From Metabacillus sp. FJAT-52054 (GTDB lineage: Bacteria; Bacillota; Bacilli; Bacillales; Bacillaceae): 64,000 nucleotides of DNA. Made by a program: the position numbers and the translations under genes. The notes under the pieces were generated by a model, which searched no databases, was not told the origin of the DNA, and worked only from the letters and a program-made list of their open reading frames with translations. Shown here in pieces: positions 1 to 9,975 of the stretch (position 1 is its first letter; the number at the start of each line of letters is the position of its first letter). Where the stretch lies: positions 1,364,001 to 1,428,000 of the forward strand of contig NZ_CP147407.1 in the NCBI RefSeq assembly GCF_037201815.1, given 5' to 3'.

Positions 1-157
1 GCTTTCGATATCGGGCAATGAAAATCCCGGTGGGAATCCCAACAATGGCTGCGAAAAATACCCCGTAGGCAGACATGAGGAAGTGACGGTAAAATTCATG
101 GAGCACATAGGCTCCATTCTGGGAATAATACGTCCAAAGCTGCTCCAGCACATTCAT
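1..157 (-). CDS. opuCD: Osmoprotectant ABC transporter permease, OpuCD-like (partial, N-terminus only)
   Basis: Only the first 52 codons are in the window; the gene continues past the left edge. The start at 157 follows a good ribosome binding site (GGAGGTG on the minus strand). The visible N-terminus has a short amphipathic lead followed by a hydrophobic segment typical of binding-protein-dependent permeases (ProW/OpuCB/OpuCD type). It lies 17 nt downstream of the binding-protein gene, so it is the last visible gene of a four-gene ABC operon and should form the membrane channel with the 1109-1762 product. OpuB versus OpuC cannot be decided from the fragment. Confidence 0.85.
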   Translation of the reverse strand, partial: MNVLEQLWTYYSQNGAYVLHEFYRHFLMSAYGVFFAAIVGIPTGIFIARYRK

Positions 158-174
158 GTAAAACACCTCCAATT

Positions 175-1762
<1,588 letters not shown>

Positions 1763-1780
1763 GCGGAAGCCTCCTTTCTA

Positions 1781-2923
1781 TTAAGATGAAACAACATGAA
1801 TTTCCTCGTCACCCCAAATGGAATCATACACAATATCCACCAGGCTCGCTCTGGTCACAATGCCGACCAGGCGCTTATTTTCATCGACAACAGGGACATA
1901 TTTCATCCCTCTTTTTAGGATTTTCCTCACCGTGTCCCGAACCAGTGTATCTTTTTGAACAGTAAATACTTCAGTGTTAAGGACATCGCCAACGAAGGTT
2001 GCTGTCTTTCGGTTCAAGTCAATGGATTCAACGTCTATGTATCCTTTTAAAACCCCGTTTTCTCCAACTACCAGCAGGGAATCTACGCGATGCTGCCTCA
2101 TAATTTGAATGGCGTCAGAGAGTGTTTTGTCCGTCGTAACCGTAATCGGATTTGGATTCATCAGCTGCTCGACACGCTCAAGGTTCGGGCGTGCTTGAAG
2201 CAAACGTTCTTTTCCTATAAATTCTTCAACAAATTCATTTGCTGGATTTCTTAAAATTTCATCAGGCGAACCAACCTGTACAATTTCTCCATCGCGAAGG
2301 ATCACAATCCTGTCAGCGAGCTTAATCGCTTCATCCATGTCATGGGTGACAAAAACAATGGTTTTATGCAAGGTCTTCTGAAGCTTCTTGAATTCTTCCT
2401 GAAGAGCATCACGTGTAATGGGATCAAGCGCTCCGAAAGGTTCATCCATAAGGATCAATGGAGGATCAGCTGCAAGGGCCCGCAGCACGCCGATCCGCTG
2501 CTGCTGCCCTCCGCTCAGTTGGTGAGGGTAGCGGTCTAAATATTCAGGTCCCATATCAACAAGCTTAAGAAGTTCTTCGGCCCTGGCTCGTTTTTTGTCT
2601 TCCGGCCATTTTAATAATTTTGGGACAAGGACGATATTCTGCTGAATGGTCATATGCGGGAATAATCCAATCTGCTGAATCACGTAACCGATTTCACGTC
2701 TGAGCTTAACAGGATCTTTATCCAGAATGTTTTTTCCTTCAATAAAAATGCTTCCTTTTGAAGGTTCGATCATTCGGTTAATCATTTTCATCGTTGTCGT
2801 TTTACCGCAGCCGCTTGGTCCGATAAAGCAGATGAATTCGCCTTTTTCAATTTCAAGGTTTATTTCTTTTACTGCATGTTTTCCGCCTTTGTAGATTTTT
2901 GATAGATTAGTTAGTTTTAGCAA
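1781..2923 (-). CDS. opuCA: Osmoprotectant ABC transporter ATPase with tandem CBS domains, OpuCA-like
   Basis: ATP-hydrolysing subunit that energises osmoprotectant import. The 380-aa protein has a Walker A motif GPSGCGKTT near residue 36, the ABC signature LSGGQQQR near 137, Walker B LILMDEP near 157, and two C-terminal CBS domains from about residue 250 on, as in OpuCA of Bacillus and Listeria. CBS domains of this family are implicated in ionic-strength or nucleotide (c-di-AMP) sensing; that is family knowledge, not visible here. It is the first gene of the operon, and its promoter must lie in 2924-3288, shared with the divergent GbsR-like regulator. Confidence 0.93.
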   Translation of the reverse strand: MLKLTNLSKIYKGGKHAVKEINLEIEKGEFICFIGPSGCGKTTTMKMINRMIEPSKGSIFIEGKNILDKDPVKLRREIGYVIQQIGLFPHMTIQQNIVLVPKLLKWPEDKKRARAEELLKLVDMGPEYLDRYPHQLSGGQQQRIGVLRALAADPPLILMDEPFGALDPITRDALQEEFKKLQKTLHKTIVFVTHDMDEAIKLADRIVILRDGEIVQVGSPDEILRNPANEFVEEFIGKERLLQARPNLERVEQLMNPNPITVTTDKTLSDAIQIMRQHRVDSLLVVGENGVLKGYIDVESIDLNRKTATFVGDVLNTEVFTVQKDTLVRDTVRKILKRGMKYVPVVDENKRLVGIVTRASLVDIVYDSIWGDEEIHVVSS

Positions 2924-3070
2924 ATGCCTGCACCTCCGTTTAGTAAATCTGTTGTCTTTTTGATCTGTTGAAAATGTTTTTGGATTTAACCCTGCACCGT
3001 TTATGTTTCTAGAGAGAAATAGCTTTAAAGAGAAAAAAGATTTTAAGTATAATGAAACCTATTATAGAGT

Positions 3071-3102
3071 AAACTTTGTAAAATATAAAGTTTATGAACT
3101 TT
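3071..3102. promoter_or_regulatory. Inverted repeat, candidate operator between opuC and the GbsR-like gene
   Basis: AAACTTT at 3071-3077 is exactly mirrored by AAAGTTT at 3087-3093, with a third half-site AACTTT at 3097. It lies in the 365-bp divergent intergenic region, where GbsR/OpcR-type MarR-like repressors of opu genes are known to bind. Function is inferred from symmetry and position. Confidence 0.4.
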
Positions 3103-3138
3103 ACGTACAATTTTTAATGTATATTATGGGCCGATATA

Positions 3139-3157
3139 GGGTATAAGGTTTATACCC
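3139..3157. promoter_or_regulatory. Perfect 7-bp inverted repeat, second candidate operator
   Basis: GGGTATA (3139-3145) and TATACCC (3151-3157) form a perfect dyad with a 5-nt centre, about 130 bp upstream of the GbsR-like start. It could be a regulator site or a small hairpin in the leader; the sequence alone does not decide. The rest of 2924-3288 is AT-rich and holds no gene that I can support. Confidence 0.3.
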
Positions 3158-3288
3158 ATACATAGGAAAAACTAATCATAGTTTCCCGTTTTTTCGGCAA
3201 AATTCTAAATTTTTCAGTAATGTTATATGTGAGGAAAATATGGTATTTTAAAAAATGAGTTCGTATTTGGATGAAGGGAAGAAGGATA

Positions 3289-3840
3289 ATGAACGAGAGG
3301 GCCCTGAATAAAATCAAACACACTGAGGATCAGTTCATTGAAAGAACTGCTGAAAATATGGCTGCTTTTGGAGTATCCGGAACAGTTGGAAGAGTCTTAG
3401 GCATTATTTATCTGAATAAGGAACCATTAACATTAGATGAGCTATCCCACGCTACCGGTATGAGCAAAACGCGAATGAGCCAGGTTGTGAGGGAAATGCT
3501 TGATTTGAATATTGCTGAAAAGGTTTTTGAAAAGGGTGCACGCCGGGATAAATATAATGTGGAGCAGGATCATTATCAGACATTTATCTCTTTGTTTTCC
3601 GCCAACTGGAGTAAAATTGTCAGCAGAAATAAAATAACAGAGAAAAAAATCCGCAGAGAATTGCTGGAGGCCTTAGAGGAAGAAGGTCTTACGGAAGAGA
3701 TTGAAGCCAGGCTGAACCTGCTTTTGACTGAGACAAAGCGCTGGCTTGAATATTATCATTGGATGGATTCTCTAATTGAATTTTTTGAAAGCGAAGAGAT
3801 CTTTAAACATGTCCCGAAGCCGCAAAGTGATAAAGACTGA
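3289..3840 (+). CDS. GbsR/OpcR-type MarR-like transcriptional regulator
   Basis: Cytoplasmic DNA-binding regulator of 183 aa, close to the roughly 180 aa of Bacillus GbsR and OpcR. An N-terminal helix is followed by a winged helix-turn-helix (TLDELSHATGMSKTRMSQVVREM, about residues 50-72) and a basic wing (GARRDKYNV), then a long helical dimerisation region. GbsR and OpcR repress choline/glycine betaine uptake genes, and this gene is divergent from an opuC-type operon, so it is the likely repressor. The start at 3289 follows GGGAAGAAGG; an upstream ATG at 3271 has no binding site of its own. Which of the two paralogues it corresponds to is open. Confidence 0.85.
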   Translation: MNERALNKIKHTEDQFIERTAENMAAFGVSGTVGRVLGIIYLNKEPLTLDELSHATGMSKTRMSQVVREMLDLNIAEKVFEKGARRDKYNVEQDHYQTFISLFSANWSKIVSRNKITEKKIRRELLEALEEEGLTEEIEARLNLLLTETKRWLEYYHWMDSLIEFFESEEIFKHVPKPQSDKD

Positions 3841-3886
3841 CTGATTTTTGCCGGAGCCAATGAACGGATAAAGATTCTGGCAGCAA

Positions 3887-3929
3887 AAAAGCCTGGCATC
3901 CCTCATACAAGGGATGCCAGGCTTTTTTT
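3887..3929. terminator. Bidirectional rho-independent terminator
   Basis: A long perfect stem (AGCCTGGCATCCCT / AGGGATGCCAGGCT) is flanked by A-run and T-run. It can end the GbsR-like gene on the plus strand and the tRNA-Arg on the minus strand. Confidence 0.9.
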
Positions 3930-3935
3930 GTTAGA

Positions 3936-4009
3936 CGTCCCAGGCGAGATTCGAACTCACGGCCTACAGCTTAGGAGGCTGTCGCTCTATCCTGCTGAGC
4001 TACTGGGAC
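3936..4009 (-). tRNA. tRNA-Arg (anticodon CCU)
   Basis: The minus strand folds into a cloverleaf. The acceptor stem GTCCCAG (4009-4003) pairs with CTGGGAC, the anticodon arm is ACAGC-CTCCTAA-GCTGT giving anticodon CCT, and the T-loop reads GTTCGAATC. The discriminator is G and no CCA is encoded (TCTAA follows). It decodes AGG codons. Confidence 0.95.
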
Positions 4010-4019
4010 ACAGAACAAT

Positions 4020-4048
4020 AGTATAATCCAAATTCTTTAGAAGGTCAA
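4020..4048 (-). promoter_or_regulatory. Sigma-A promoter of tRNA-Arg
   Basis: On the minus strand TTGACC (4048-4043) and TATACT (4025-4020) are separated by 17 nt, a near-consensus sigma-A promoter ending just upstream of the tRNA 5' end at 4009. Confidence 0.85.
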
Positions 4049-4127
4049 AGAAAAAGCTATAGATGCGAGCGTATGTTTGCTATAATGATTGAGGAACTAC
4101 ATAACAGCTAGAATAGGCGGAATGATG

Positions 4128-4754
4128 ATGAGGGGAAGTTCACATGCTTTTATAGGCGGCGCAGCTGGAATGGCTGTCGCGTATACGCAGCACGCAGATC
4201 CAATGACTGCTGCATCTTTAATAGGGATTGGGGTGCTATCCGGACTTGTACCTGATTTGGATGTAAACGGAAAGCTTTCAAACACCATTACCTCGAGGAA
4301 ATGGATTTACGGGCTGCTGGCTCTAATTGGAATTCTCCTGGCAAGTGATAGTGCGTTTACAGAAAGAGGAACAGAACAATGGATCGGAATGATGATTGGT
4401 GCAGGTTTAATTGCTCTCCCAAGAATTTTTATGAAAAAGAGAACCATTCTTTTAATGACGGGCATTGTTATAGCGGGTGCCGGTATTGTTATGAATGAAA
4501 TCTGGATCATCATGATGGGCCTCTATATTTCAGCTGCTTCCCGCCAGCCGCATCGGGGCATTACGCATTCGCTGGTCGGTCTCGTTTACTTCTGTGTTAT
4601 TGGTTATTACCTGGAGCAGGATTTGCAGGTTCCCGGTATTTTCTATGCATGTGCAGCAGGATATGCCAGTCATTTGATCGCTGACTTGAAAGTCCTGCCG
4701 GTGAACCGGAAAGGGGTCAAGTGGTTTCAGCCTTTATCCAAAAAAGAATTTTAA
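4128..4754 (+). CDS. YdjM/YvsG-type membrane-bound metal-dependent hydrolase family protein
   Basis: Predicted integral membrane protein of the DUF457/YdjM family. Visible family features are the N-terminal SSHAFIGG with a histidine, the acidic LVPDLD near residue 45, a central HRGITHS motif and a late SHLIADLKV, all plausible metal ligands on hydrophobic helices. B. subtilis YvsG and E. coli YdjM belong here; the substrate is unknown. Several consecutive ATGs (4122, 4125, 4128) follow AGGCGG; the last has the best spacing and gives 208 aa. The stop lies 14 nt before the next gene, so the two may be co-transcribed. Confidence 0.8.
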   Translation: MRGSSHAFIGGAAGMAVAYTQHADPMTAASLIGIGVLSGLVPDLDVNGKLSNTITSRKWIYGLLALIGILLASDSAFTERGTEQWIGMMIGAGLIALPRIFMKKRTILLMTGIVIAGAGIVMNEIWIIMMGLYISAASRQPHRGITHSLVGLVYFCVIGYYLEQDLQVPGIFYACAAGYASHLIADLKVLPVNRKGVKWFQPLSKKEF

Positions 4755-4768
4755 TGAGGTGACAGCCA

Positions 4769-5212
4769 GTGGGATGGGTAATAAAACGATTTAATGAACT
4801 GACGATCCAGGAACTTTATTCGGTTTTAAAAGAGAGAACGCAGGTATTTGTAGTAGAACAGAACTGTCCTTATCTTGAGGCGGACGGAAAAGATTTGCAT
4901 TCCTGCCATCTATATTATGAAATAAACGGAACGATTGCAGCTTACGCAAGACTGCTTCCACCTGGTATTTCTTTCAAAGAAGCATCCATTGGCCGGGTAT
5001 TAGTGAAAGCAGAATACAGAGGACAAGGTTTAGCTGCACAATTAATGAATCATGCATTGGAATTCATCGGAAAAGTTCATACAGGATCCTCCGTTAAGAT
5101 ACAGGCACAGGAGTACTTGAGAAACTTTTACGGATCCTTTGGATTTGAAGCTGTGACAGATACCTATTTGGAGGATGGAATTCCCCATCTTGATATGATT
5201 CTGAGAAAATGA
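4769..5212 (+). CDS. GNAT acetyltransferase, ElaA family
   Basis: Small (147 aa) cytoplasmic acetyl-CoA-dependent acyltransferase. The ElaA signature is clear: an N-terminal VLKERTQVFVVEQNCPYLEADGKD-type block, the acetyl-CoA loop IGRVLVKAEYRGQGLAAQLM (about 74-93) and a C-terminal FYGSFGFEAVTDTYLEDGIPH. The GTG start at 4769 follows GAGGTGA. The substrate is not known for the family. It lies 14 nt downstream of the YdjM-like gene and is probably in the same transcript. Confidence 0.88.
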   Translation: MGWVIKRFNELTIQELYSVLKERTQVFVVEQNCPYLEADGKDLHSCHLYYEINGTIAAYARLLPPGISFKEASIGRVLVKAEYRGQGLAAQLMNHALEFIGKVHTGSSVKIQAQEYLRNFYGSFGFEAVTDTYLEDGIPHLDMILRK

Positions 5213-5422
5213 GAAATAGTTTGATAAAACGGATAAGGATTTTCTTCATCCAAGAATTTATCTGGCCAGCTTTTTACTTTTGAATTTAATTGTTTCATAA
5301 ATGAAACCTTATGCTGCGATGTTTCGACAAATTCAATGAAAGTTCTTCAATGATTTTCCTCTATTTCATTATTTTATGGTAACATTATCAATGGAATTTT
5401 AACTTGGGAGGTATTATCCATC

Positions 5423-6067
5423 ATGTTCAAGCAGATCATTACATTAGCAGCAGCCATCATGCTTATTTTCGCTGCAGGCTGCCAATCACAGGGAGCAAGC
5501 GAGAAAAGAGCTGTACCAGCCGCAGAGAATGAACAAGAACCTGCGCAAAATGATGTAACAGAAGAACCGGCTAAAGAGGAAGCACCAGATCAGGGAACGA
5601 CGCCAGAAGAACCGGCTCCTGAACAAGAAGAGCCATCAGCACCGGCGGACGGGGATACAGCTGCTGAGACGGAAGAGCCCGCACAGGATGAACCTGCAGA
5701 AGAACCTGCTCAAGAAGAAGATACACATTACGTTTCTCCTTTCGAAATGAGAGATGAAATTTCTATTGGTTTAACAAAAGAAGAAGCCGAGGACGTTCTG
5801 CAAAACACACAGCCGGTTGAAGTGACAACTGAAGACGGCAAAGCGCTTCGCTACGATTACATGCCGCAGGATGGATATAAATCATCTGCTGCAGATCCGG
5901 ATGTAGAAGCTATTAAAGCAGGCAAACTTGAATCACAAGTCTTCATTTACTATACTCCCGAAAATACGGTGGAACGTTTCCGCATCTATCATAAAACTGA
6001 TGATGGGAAAGCGATTGAATACCGTGATGAGGGCAATGGAGAAGGAACAGAAACCATTCTGAATTAA
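5423..6067 (+). CDS. Lipoprotein with Glu/Pro-rich linker, unknown function
   Basis: A 214-aa secreted lipoprotein: signal peptide with lipobox FAAGC (Cys20), then an about 80-residue low-complexity acidic linker built from repeated EEPA/EEP units, then a globular C-terminal domain of about 100 residues. That domain starts ISIGLTKEEAEDVL, which resembles the first helix of BamE/SmpA- or BLIP-like small lipoprotein domains. The likely picture is a membrane-anchored domain held away from the surface by a spacer. The start at 5423 follows GGGAGGT. A strong terminator follows directly, so the gene is probably monocistronic. No specific function is assigned. Confidence 0.75.
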   Translation: MFKQIITLAAAIMLIFAAGCQSQGASEKRAVPAAENEQEPAQNDVTEEPAKEEAPDQGTTPEEPAPEQEEPSAPADGDTAAETEEPAQDEPAEEPAQEEDTHYVSPFEMRDEISIGLTKEEAEDVLQNTQPVEVTTEDGKALRYDYMPQDGYKSSAADPDVEAIKAGKLESQVFIYYTPENTVERFRIYHKTDDGKAIEYRDEGNGEGTETILN

Positions 6068-6069
6068 TA

Positions 6070-6105
6070 GAAGCCGCAAATCCATTTGGATTTGCGGCTT
6101 TTTTG
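6070..6105 (+). terminator. Rho-independent terminator
   Basis: AAGCCGCAAATCCA / TGGATTTGCGGCTT stem with a 2-nt core loop, followed by six T residues, directly after the lipoprotein stop. Confidence 0.92.
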
Positions 6106-6165
6106 GACATGTTTTAGTCTTCATCTGAATAGATTAATAAAAAAGACAGTGGGAGAGAACCTCTT

Positions 6166-6510
6166 ATGAGCCTGAAAAAGAGCTTTTGGCCGGCAGTGAT
6201 GGCGGTTTGCATCATCGGAGCTTCTGTTTATATGAGCTCCTGGGATGTCAGGAATGAAGAGACTCATAGTCCGGTTATGCTTAGCGGGGAAGAGACTATT
6301 TCCGTTCAAGGCAAGGCTGCCGGAGCAGCAGAAGATCCGTATGATTTGGAAAACAAGCTTGTAGGAACGAAGCAGGTCATGGATGATGGGATTGCCTATA
6401 AAGTGGAAACGTATCAGGAATTTGAAATCTTTAAAAGTGAAGATGGAAGCACAGTTAAAGAGATTCCAACCGCCAATTTTAATTATTTAAGATATCGTGT
6501 CGAGAAGTAG
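6166..6510 (+). CDS. Small membrane-anchored or exported hypothetical protein
   Basis: I do not recognise this 114-aa protein. It begins with a basic residue cluster and one hydrophobic helix (about residues 7-24) that can be a signal peptide or anchor, so the remaining polar domain would face outside. The domain is acidic with alternating strands (YKVETYQEFEIFK). The start at 6166 follows GGGAGAG with 9-nt spacing. It stands alone between two terminators. Confidence 0.65.
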   Translation: MSLKKSFWPAVMAVCIIGASVYMSSWDVRNEETHSPVMLSGEETISVQGKAAGAAEDPYDLENKLVGTKQVMDDGIAYKVETYQEFEIFKSEDGSTVKEIPTANFNYLRYRVEK

Positions 6511-6540
6511 GACTTTGCATAATCAGCAAAGTCTTTTTTG
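6511..6540 (+). terminator. Rho-independent terminator
   Basis: GACTTTGC / GCAAAGTC stem followed by a T-run right after the 6510 stop codon. Confidence 0.88.
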
Positions 6541-6711
6541 GGGAGATTTTCTTACAATTTATACAAAAAAATAAGAATTTTGTCAGTTAAGGCAGGAAAA
6601 TAGGCAATTTAATGGAATTATTATTACTCAAGTCAGAAAATTCGTATTTTTCAGGAGCAGCAGGCTTTAAATCTGAGCCGAGTACATACAAGCATAGGGG
6701 GGGGTGCAGGA

Positions 6712-7440
6712 TTGATTTCTTTTCGAAAGGTTAATAAGCATTTTGGAGATTTCCAAGTACTGACCAATATCAATCTTGAGGTCGCTGAAGGAGAGGTCGT
6801 CGTCGTCGTCGGGCCTTCCGGTTCTGGCAAAAGCACGATGCTCAGGTGCATCAACCGTCTGGAAACTATTACAGATGGCGAGCTGGTTGTGAACAAGGAA
6901 CCTGTTCATGACAAGAAGGTCAAAATCAATGAGCTTCGAAAAAACATCGGGATGGTGTTTCAGCACTTCAATCTTTACCCTCATCGGACTGTTTTGGAAA
7001 ACATTACGCTCGCTCCAAGAAAAGCACTCAAGGTTTCCGATGAAGAGGCGAAGAAAACAGCGATGTATTATTTGGAAAAGGTCGGGATTCCTGACAAGGC
7101 TGACTCTTACCCTGCTCAGTTGTCGGGGGGACAGCAGCAGCGGGTAGCGATTGCCAGAGGTCTTGCGATGAAGCCGAACATTATGCTATTTGATGAACCG
7201 ACTTCTGCGTTGGATCCGGAGATGATCGGCGAAGTGCTGGATGTCATGAAGACACTCGCCAAGGATGGCATGACGATGGTCGTGGTTACCCATGAAATGG
7301 GCTTTGCCCGAGAAGTAGCCAACCGGATTGTATTTATGGACCATGGACACATTTTGGTTGATAGCGAGCCGGATGAGTTTTTTACTAATCCGAAAGAAGA
7401 ACGGGCAAAAGTGTTTCTAAGCAGGATTTTAAATCATTAA
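6712..7440 (+). CDS. glnQ: Glutamine-type polar amino acid ABC transporter ATPase GlnQ
   Basis: ATPase of an amino acid importer, 242 aa, the normal length. Motifs: Walker [10 protein letters not shown] near residue 34, Q-loop [11 protein letters not shown], signature [15 protein letters not shown] near 136, Walker [15 protein letters not shown] and the switch His in VVTHEMGFA. The start is TTG at 6712 after a G-rich binding site. It leads a four-gene cluster ATPase, binding protein, permease, permease, the order of B. subtilis glnQHMP. In B. subtilis that operon is TnrA-activated; I found no clean TnrA box in the roughly 170 bp upstream here. Glutamine is the best guess from order and similarity. 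Confidence 0.9.
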   Translation: MISFRKVNKHFGDFQVLTNINLEVAEGEVVVVVGPSGSGKSTMLRCINRLETITDGELVVNKEPVHDKKVKINELRKNIGMVFQHFNLYPHRTVLENITLAPRKALKVSDEEAKKTAMYYLEKVGIPDKADSYPAQLSGGQQQRVAIARGLAMKPNIMLFDEPTSALDPEMIGEVLDVMKTLAKDGMTMVVVTHEMGFAREVANRIVFMDHGHILVDSEPDEFFTNPKEERAKVFLSRILNH

Positions 7441-7459
7441 TACACAGGGGGAATGCTGG

Positions 7460-8263
7460 ATGAAAAAACAGGCTAGATGGTTTCTTAGCGCACTGCTGAT
7501 TGTTGTACTTGCACTTGCTGCGGGGTGCGGGAGCAGCGGCTCATCAGGATCGGAAAAGAAAAATACACTTGAAGCAATTAAAGACCGTGGAAAACTCGTC
7601 GTCGGAGTGAAATACGATACGAACCTGTTCGGATATAAGGATCCAGCAAGCGGAAAGGTTGAAGGGTTCGATATTGATGTAGCAAAAGCTTTGGCGAAAA
7701 AAATTCTTGGAGATGAAAGCAAGATTGAGCTAAAAGAGGTTACATCGAAAACGCGCGTGCAAATGCTTCAAAATGGTGACATTGACGCGATCATTGCGAC
7801 GATGACCATTACGGAAGACCGTAAAAAAGAAGTGAACTTCTCAGATGTGTATTTTGAAGCAGGACAGTCTCTTCTTGTAAAAAAAGGCAGTGATATTAAG
7901 AGTGTAGAAGATTTGAAAGGCAAAAAGGTTTTAGCTGTTAAAGGATCTACTTCTGTAGCGAATGTTAAAGAGAAAGCTCCTGATGCAGAAGTTCTTGAAT
8001 TTGAGAACTATGCAGAAGCGTTCACCGCATTGAAATCGGGTCAGGGAGATACGCTGACTACAGATAACTCCATACTTTACGGAATGGCTGCACAGGATTC
8101 CAATTATGAATTGGCAGGCGAACCATTCACAGATGAGCCTTATGGAATCGCAATTGTTAAGGGTGACGATGAGTTCACGACGTATGTTAATGACTTCCTT
8201 AAGGAACTTAAGGACAGCGGAGAGTATGACAAAATCAAGCAAAAATGGATCAAAGAAGAATAG
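7460..8263 (+). CDS. glnH: Glutamine-type amino acid-binding lipoprotein GlnH
   Basis: Substrate-binding protein of the ABC importer, 267 aa. A signal peptide with lipobox LAAGC is followed by a Ser/Gly linker and an SBP_bac_3 domain: a KLVVGVKYDTNLFGYKD opening, GFDIDVAKALA, the hinge region DIDAIIATMTITEDRKKEVNFSDVY, and the late TTDNSILYG. These are the family's ligand-pocket segments (Arg and Asp contacting the alpha-amino acid). It follows glnQ by 19 nt with its own GGGGG site. Glutamine specificity is inferred from the operon order. Confidence 0.9.
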   Translation: MKKQARWFLSALLIVVLALAAGCGSSGSSGSEKKNTLEAIKDRGKLVVGVKYDTNLFGYKDPASGKVEGFDIDVAKALAKKILGDESKIELKEVTSKTRVQMLQNGDIDAIIATMTITEDRKKEVNFSDVYFEAGQSLLVKKGSDIKSVEDLKGKKVLAVKGSTSVANVKEKAPDAEVLEFENYAEAFTALKSGQGDTLTTDNSILYGMAAQDSNYELAGEPFTDEPYGIAIVKGDDEFTTYVNDFLKELKDSGEYDKIKQKWIKEE

Positions 8264-8323
8264 GAGTTAAGCGTGATGGGTGGGCTTCCTGCTCATCCAT
8301 CTTCTGCTTGAAAGGAGACCTTC

Positions 8324-8977
8324 ATGCTCGACTTCACCATACTAATCGATAATTTGGATGTATATTTGCAAGGCTTCGGAAATACGGTAAAGACAAGTGT
8401 GATCGCTCTTATCTGCAGTTTTATTCTCGGGGTCATTATTGCCGTTATGAGAATTTCTCCAATGAAGGTCTTGAGTGCTGCGGGAACGGTCTACGTCGAA
8501 TTTGTCCGGAACATTCCGCTGATTTTAATTGCTTTTTTCTTTTTCTACGGTTTGCCGGCCCTTGGATTTAAACTGAATGGCTACCAATCCGGGACGGTGG
8601 CGCTGACGATTTATACAGCTGCTTTTATAGCGGAAGCTGTCAGAGCTGGAATTCAGTCCGTTTCAAAGGGACAAATGGAAGCGGCAAGGTCATCAGGGCT
8701 TACTTATATTCAGGCGATGAGGTATGTCATTTTGCCGCAGGCGATCAAAATCGTGATTCCGCCCCTTGGAAATCAATTTATTAATCTCGTCAAAAATTCC
8801 TCCATACTTGGAGTGATAACAGGACTGGATTTAATGTACTTCGGAGATTCGGTTGCATCGAAAACGTACGTGATTTTTGATACGTATATTTTTGTCGCGA
8901 TGTTCTATCTCGTACTGACAATCCCGCTGAGTATTTTTGTCGGATACCTGGAACGCCGGCTTGCGGTTAGCGGATAA
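8324..8977 (+). CDS. glnM: Amino acid ABC transporter permease, GlnM-like
   Basis: Permease of the HisMQ/GlnP family, 217 aa, with about five transmembrane helices. The EAA coupling loop is clear (AEAVRAGIQSVSKGQMEAARSSG). It pairs with the following permease, 14 nt downstream. A GAAAGGAG binding site precedes the ATG at 8324. The 60-nt gap after glnH contains a GATGGGTGGGC / GCTCATCCATC type inverted repeat (about 8273-8302) that may moderate expression between binding protein and permeases. Confidence 0.9.
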   Translation: MLDFTILIDNLDVYLQGFGNTVKTSVIALICSFILGVIIAVMRISPMKVLSAAGTVYVEFVRNIPLILIAFFFFYGLPALGFKLNGYQSGTVALTIYTAAFIAEAVRAGIQSVSKGQMEAARSSGLTYIQAMRYVILPQAIKIVIPPLGNQFINLVKNSSILGVITGLDLMYFGDSVASKTYVIFDTYIFVAMFYLVLTIPLSIFVGYLERRLAVSG

Positions 8978-8991
8978 GGAGGGAGCAACTT

Positions 8992-9705
8992 ATGGATTTT
9001 ATCGGAGCCTATTCAATCGGAAACATAAACTATTTGCTCGCAGGCCTTCTCAACACACTGCTCATGGCCTTGATTGCAATCATATTCAGCTTTATAATCG
9101 GCAGCGTGCTCGGCATTCTGAGATATGCTAAAATTCCTGTTGTTTCACAGCTCGTTATTGTTTGGGTTGAAACGATCCGGAATCTGCCGCTGCTGCTCAT
9201 TATTTTCTTTACGTATTTTGCGCTGCCGGAAGTGGGAATTAAGCTTGATGTTATTGTTGCGGCGATCGTTGCTTTAATTGTTTTTGAATCGGCCATGCTG
9301 GCGGAAATTGTCAGAAGCGGATTGAATTCAATTGAAAAAGGGCAAATTGAAGCATCAAGGGCTTCGGGTTTAAGCTGGATGCAAACTATGTGGCATATCA
9401 TTCTTCCTCAAGCGCTGAGAAGAATGGTTCCCCCTATTGTGAGCCAGTTCATTTCTCTGTTAAAGGATACGTCTCTTGCGGTGGTCATAGCCATGCCAGA
9501 GCTTCTCCATAACGCTCAGATTATTAATGGGAAAAATGTGAACTACTTGATTCCAATTTTCCTTCTTACAGCCCTATTGTATTTTGCCGTTAATTACACC
9601 TTATCCATTGTGGCAAGGAGGCTGGAAAACAAAGAGCGGTCAAGTAAAAAGACAACGGGAAAAACAATCCTTCGTCAAGATAAAGCTGGCGGGGAAGCGA
9701 TCTAG
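8992..9705 (+). CDS. glnP: Amino acid ABC transporter permease, GlnP-like
   Basis: Second permease of the importer, 237 aa. It has the same architecture as its partner (EAA loop AEIVRSGLNSIEKGQIEASRASG around residues 100-122) plus a basic, cytoplasmic C-terminal tail of about 25 residues rich in Lys and Arg that the partner lacks. It starts 14 nt after glnM with GGAGGGAG. It is the last gene of the operon; a terminator lies about 190 nt further on. Confidence 0.9.
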   Translation: MDFIGAYSIGNINYLLAGLLNTLLMALIAIIFSFIIGSVLGILRYAKIPVVSQLVIVWVETIRNLPLLLIIFFTYFALPEVGIKLDVIVAAIVALIVFESAMLAEIVRSGLNSIEKGQIEASRASGLSWMQTMWHIILPQALRRMVPPIVSQFISLLKDTSLAVVIAMPELLHNAQIINGKNVNYLIPIFLLTALLYFAVNYTLSIVARRLENKERSSKKTTGKTILRQDKAGGEAI

Positions 9706-9785
9706 GCTCAAAAAGGGGCTGCGTGTTTTCATATTTTACAATGCTTATTTAAACTCGTCCAGCTTAAAGAAGGTGTTTGCAAATA

Positions 9786-9847
9786 GGTGCAGGCAGGTCA
9801 AGTGATCCAGGCTGCCATGCAGGGGACTCAACTGTCCCGCTGCTGGT
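9786..9847 (-). repeat. Decayed partial copy of the dispersed palindromic repeat
   Basis: The minus strand carries AGCAGCGGGACAGTTGAGTC followed by CCCTGCA. It aligns with the central part of the repeat at 14627-14703 (AGCAGCGGGACAGGTGAGAC), with the rest heavily diverged. The remainder of 9706-9975 holds only the terminator. Confidence 0.45.
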
Positions 9848-9895
9848 AGCTTTAATCTGCAATGGTGAAAGGTTTATGATCCTTATTTCATAATA

Positions 9896-9926
9896 AAAAC
9901 CCGGAAAAGCGTTTCCGGGTTTTTAT
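9896..9926. terminator. Rho-independent terminator, possibly bidirectional
   Basis: AAAACCCGGAAA / TTTCCGGGTTTT stem with a short loop, A-run before and T-run after. It lies between glnP and the convergent metallohydrolase gene. Confidence 0.88.
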
Positions 9927-9975
9927 ATATGATTTACTTGGCAAATCTTTTTAATTAGCCTTTTCCGTCATGATT

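Noticed and set aside
6541-6711. TnrA, CodY or T-box control upstream of glnQ
   Set aside because: The best candidates (for example around 6640-6655) match TnrA or CodY consensus poorly and no T-box core is present.
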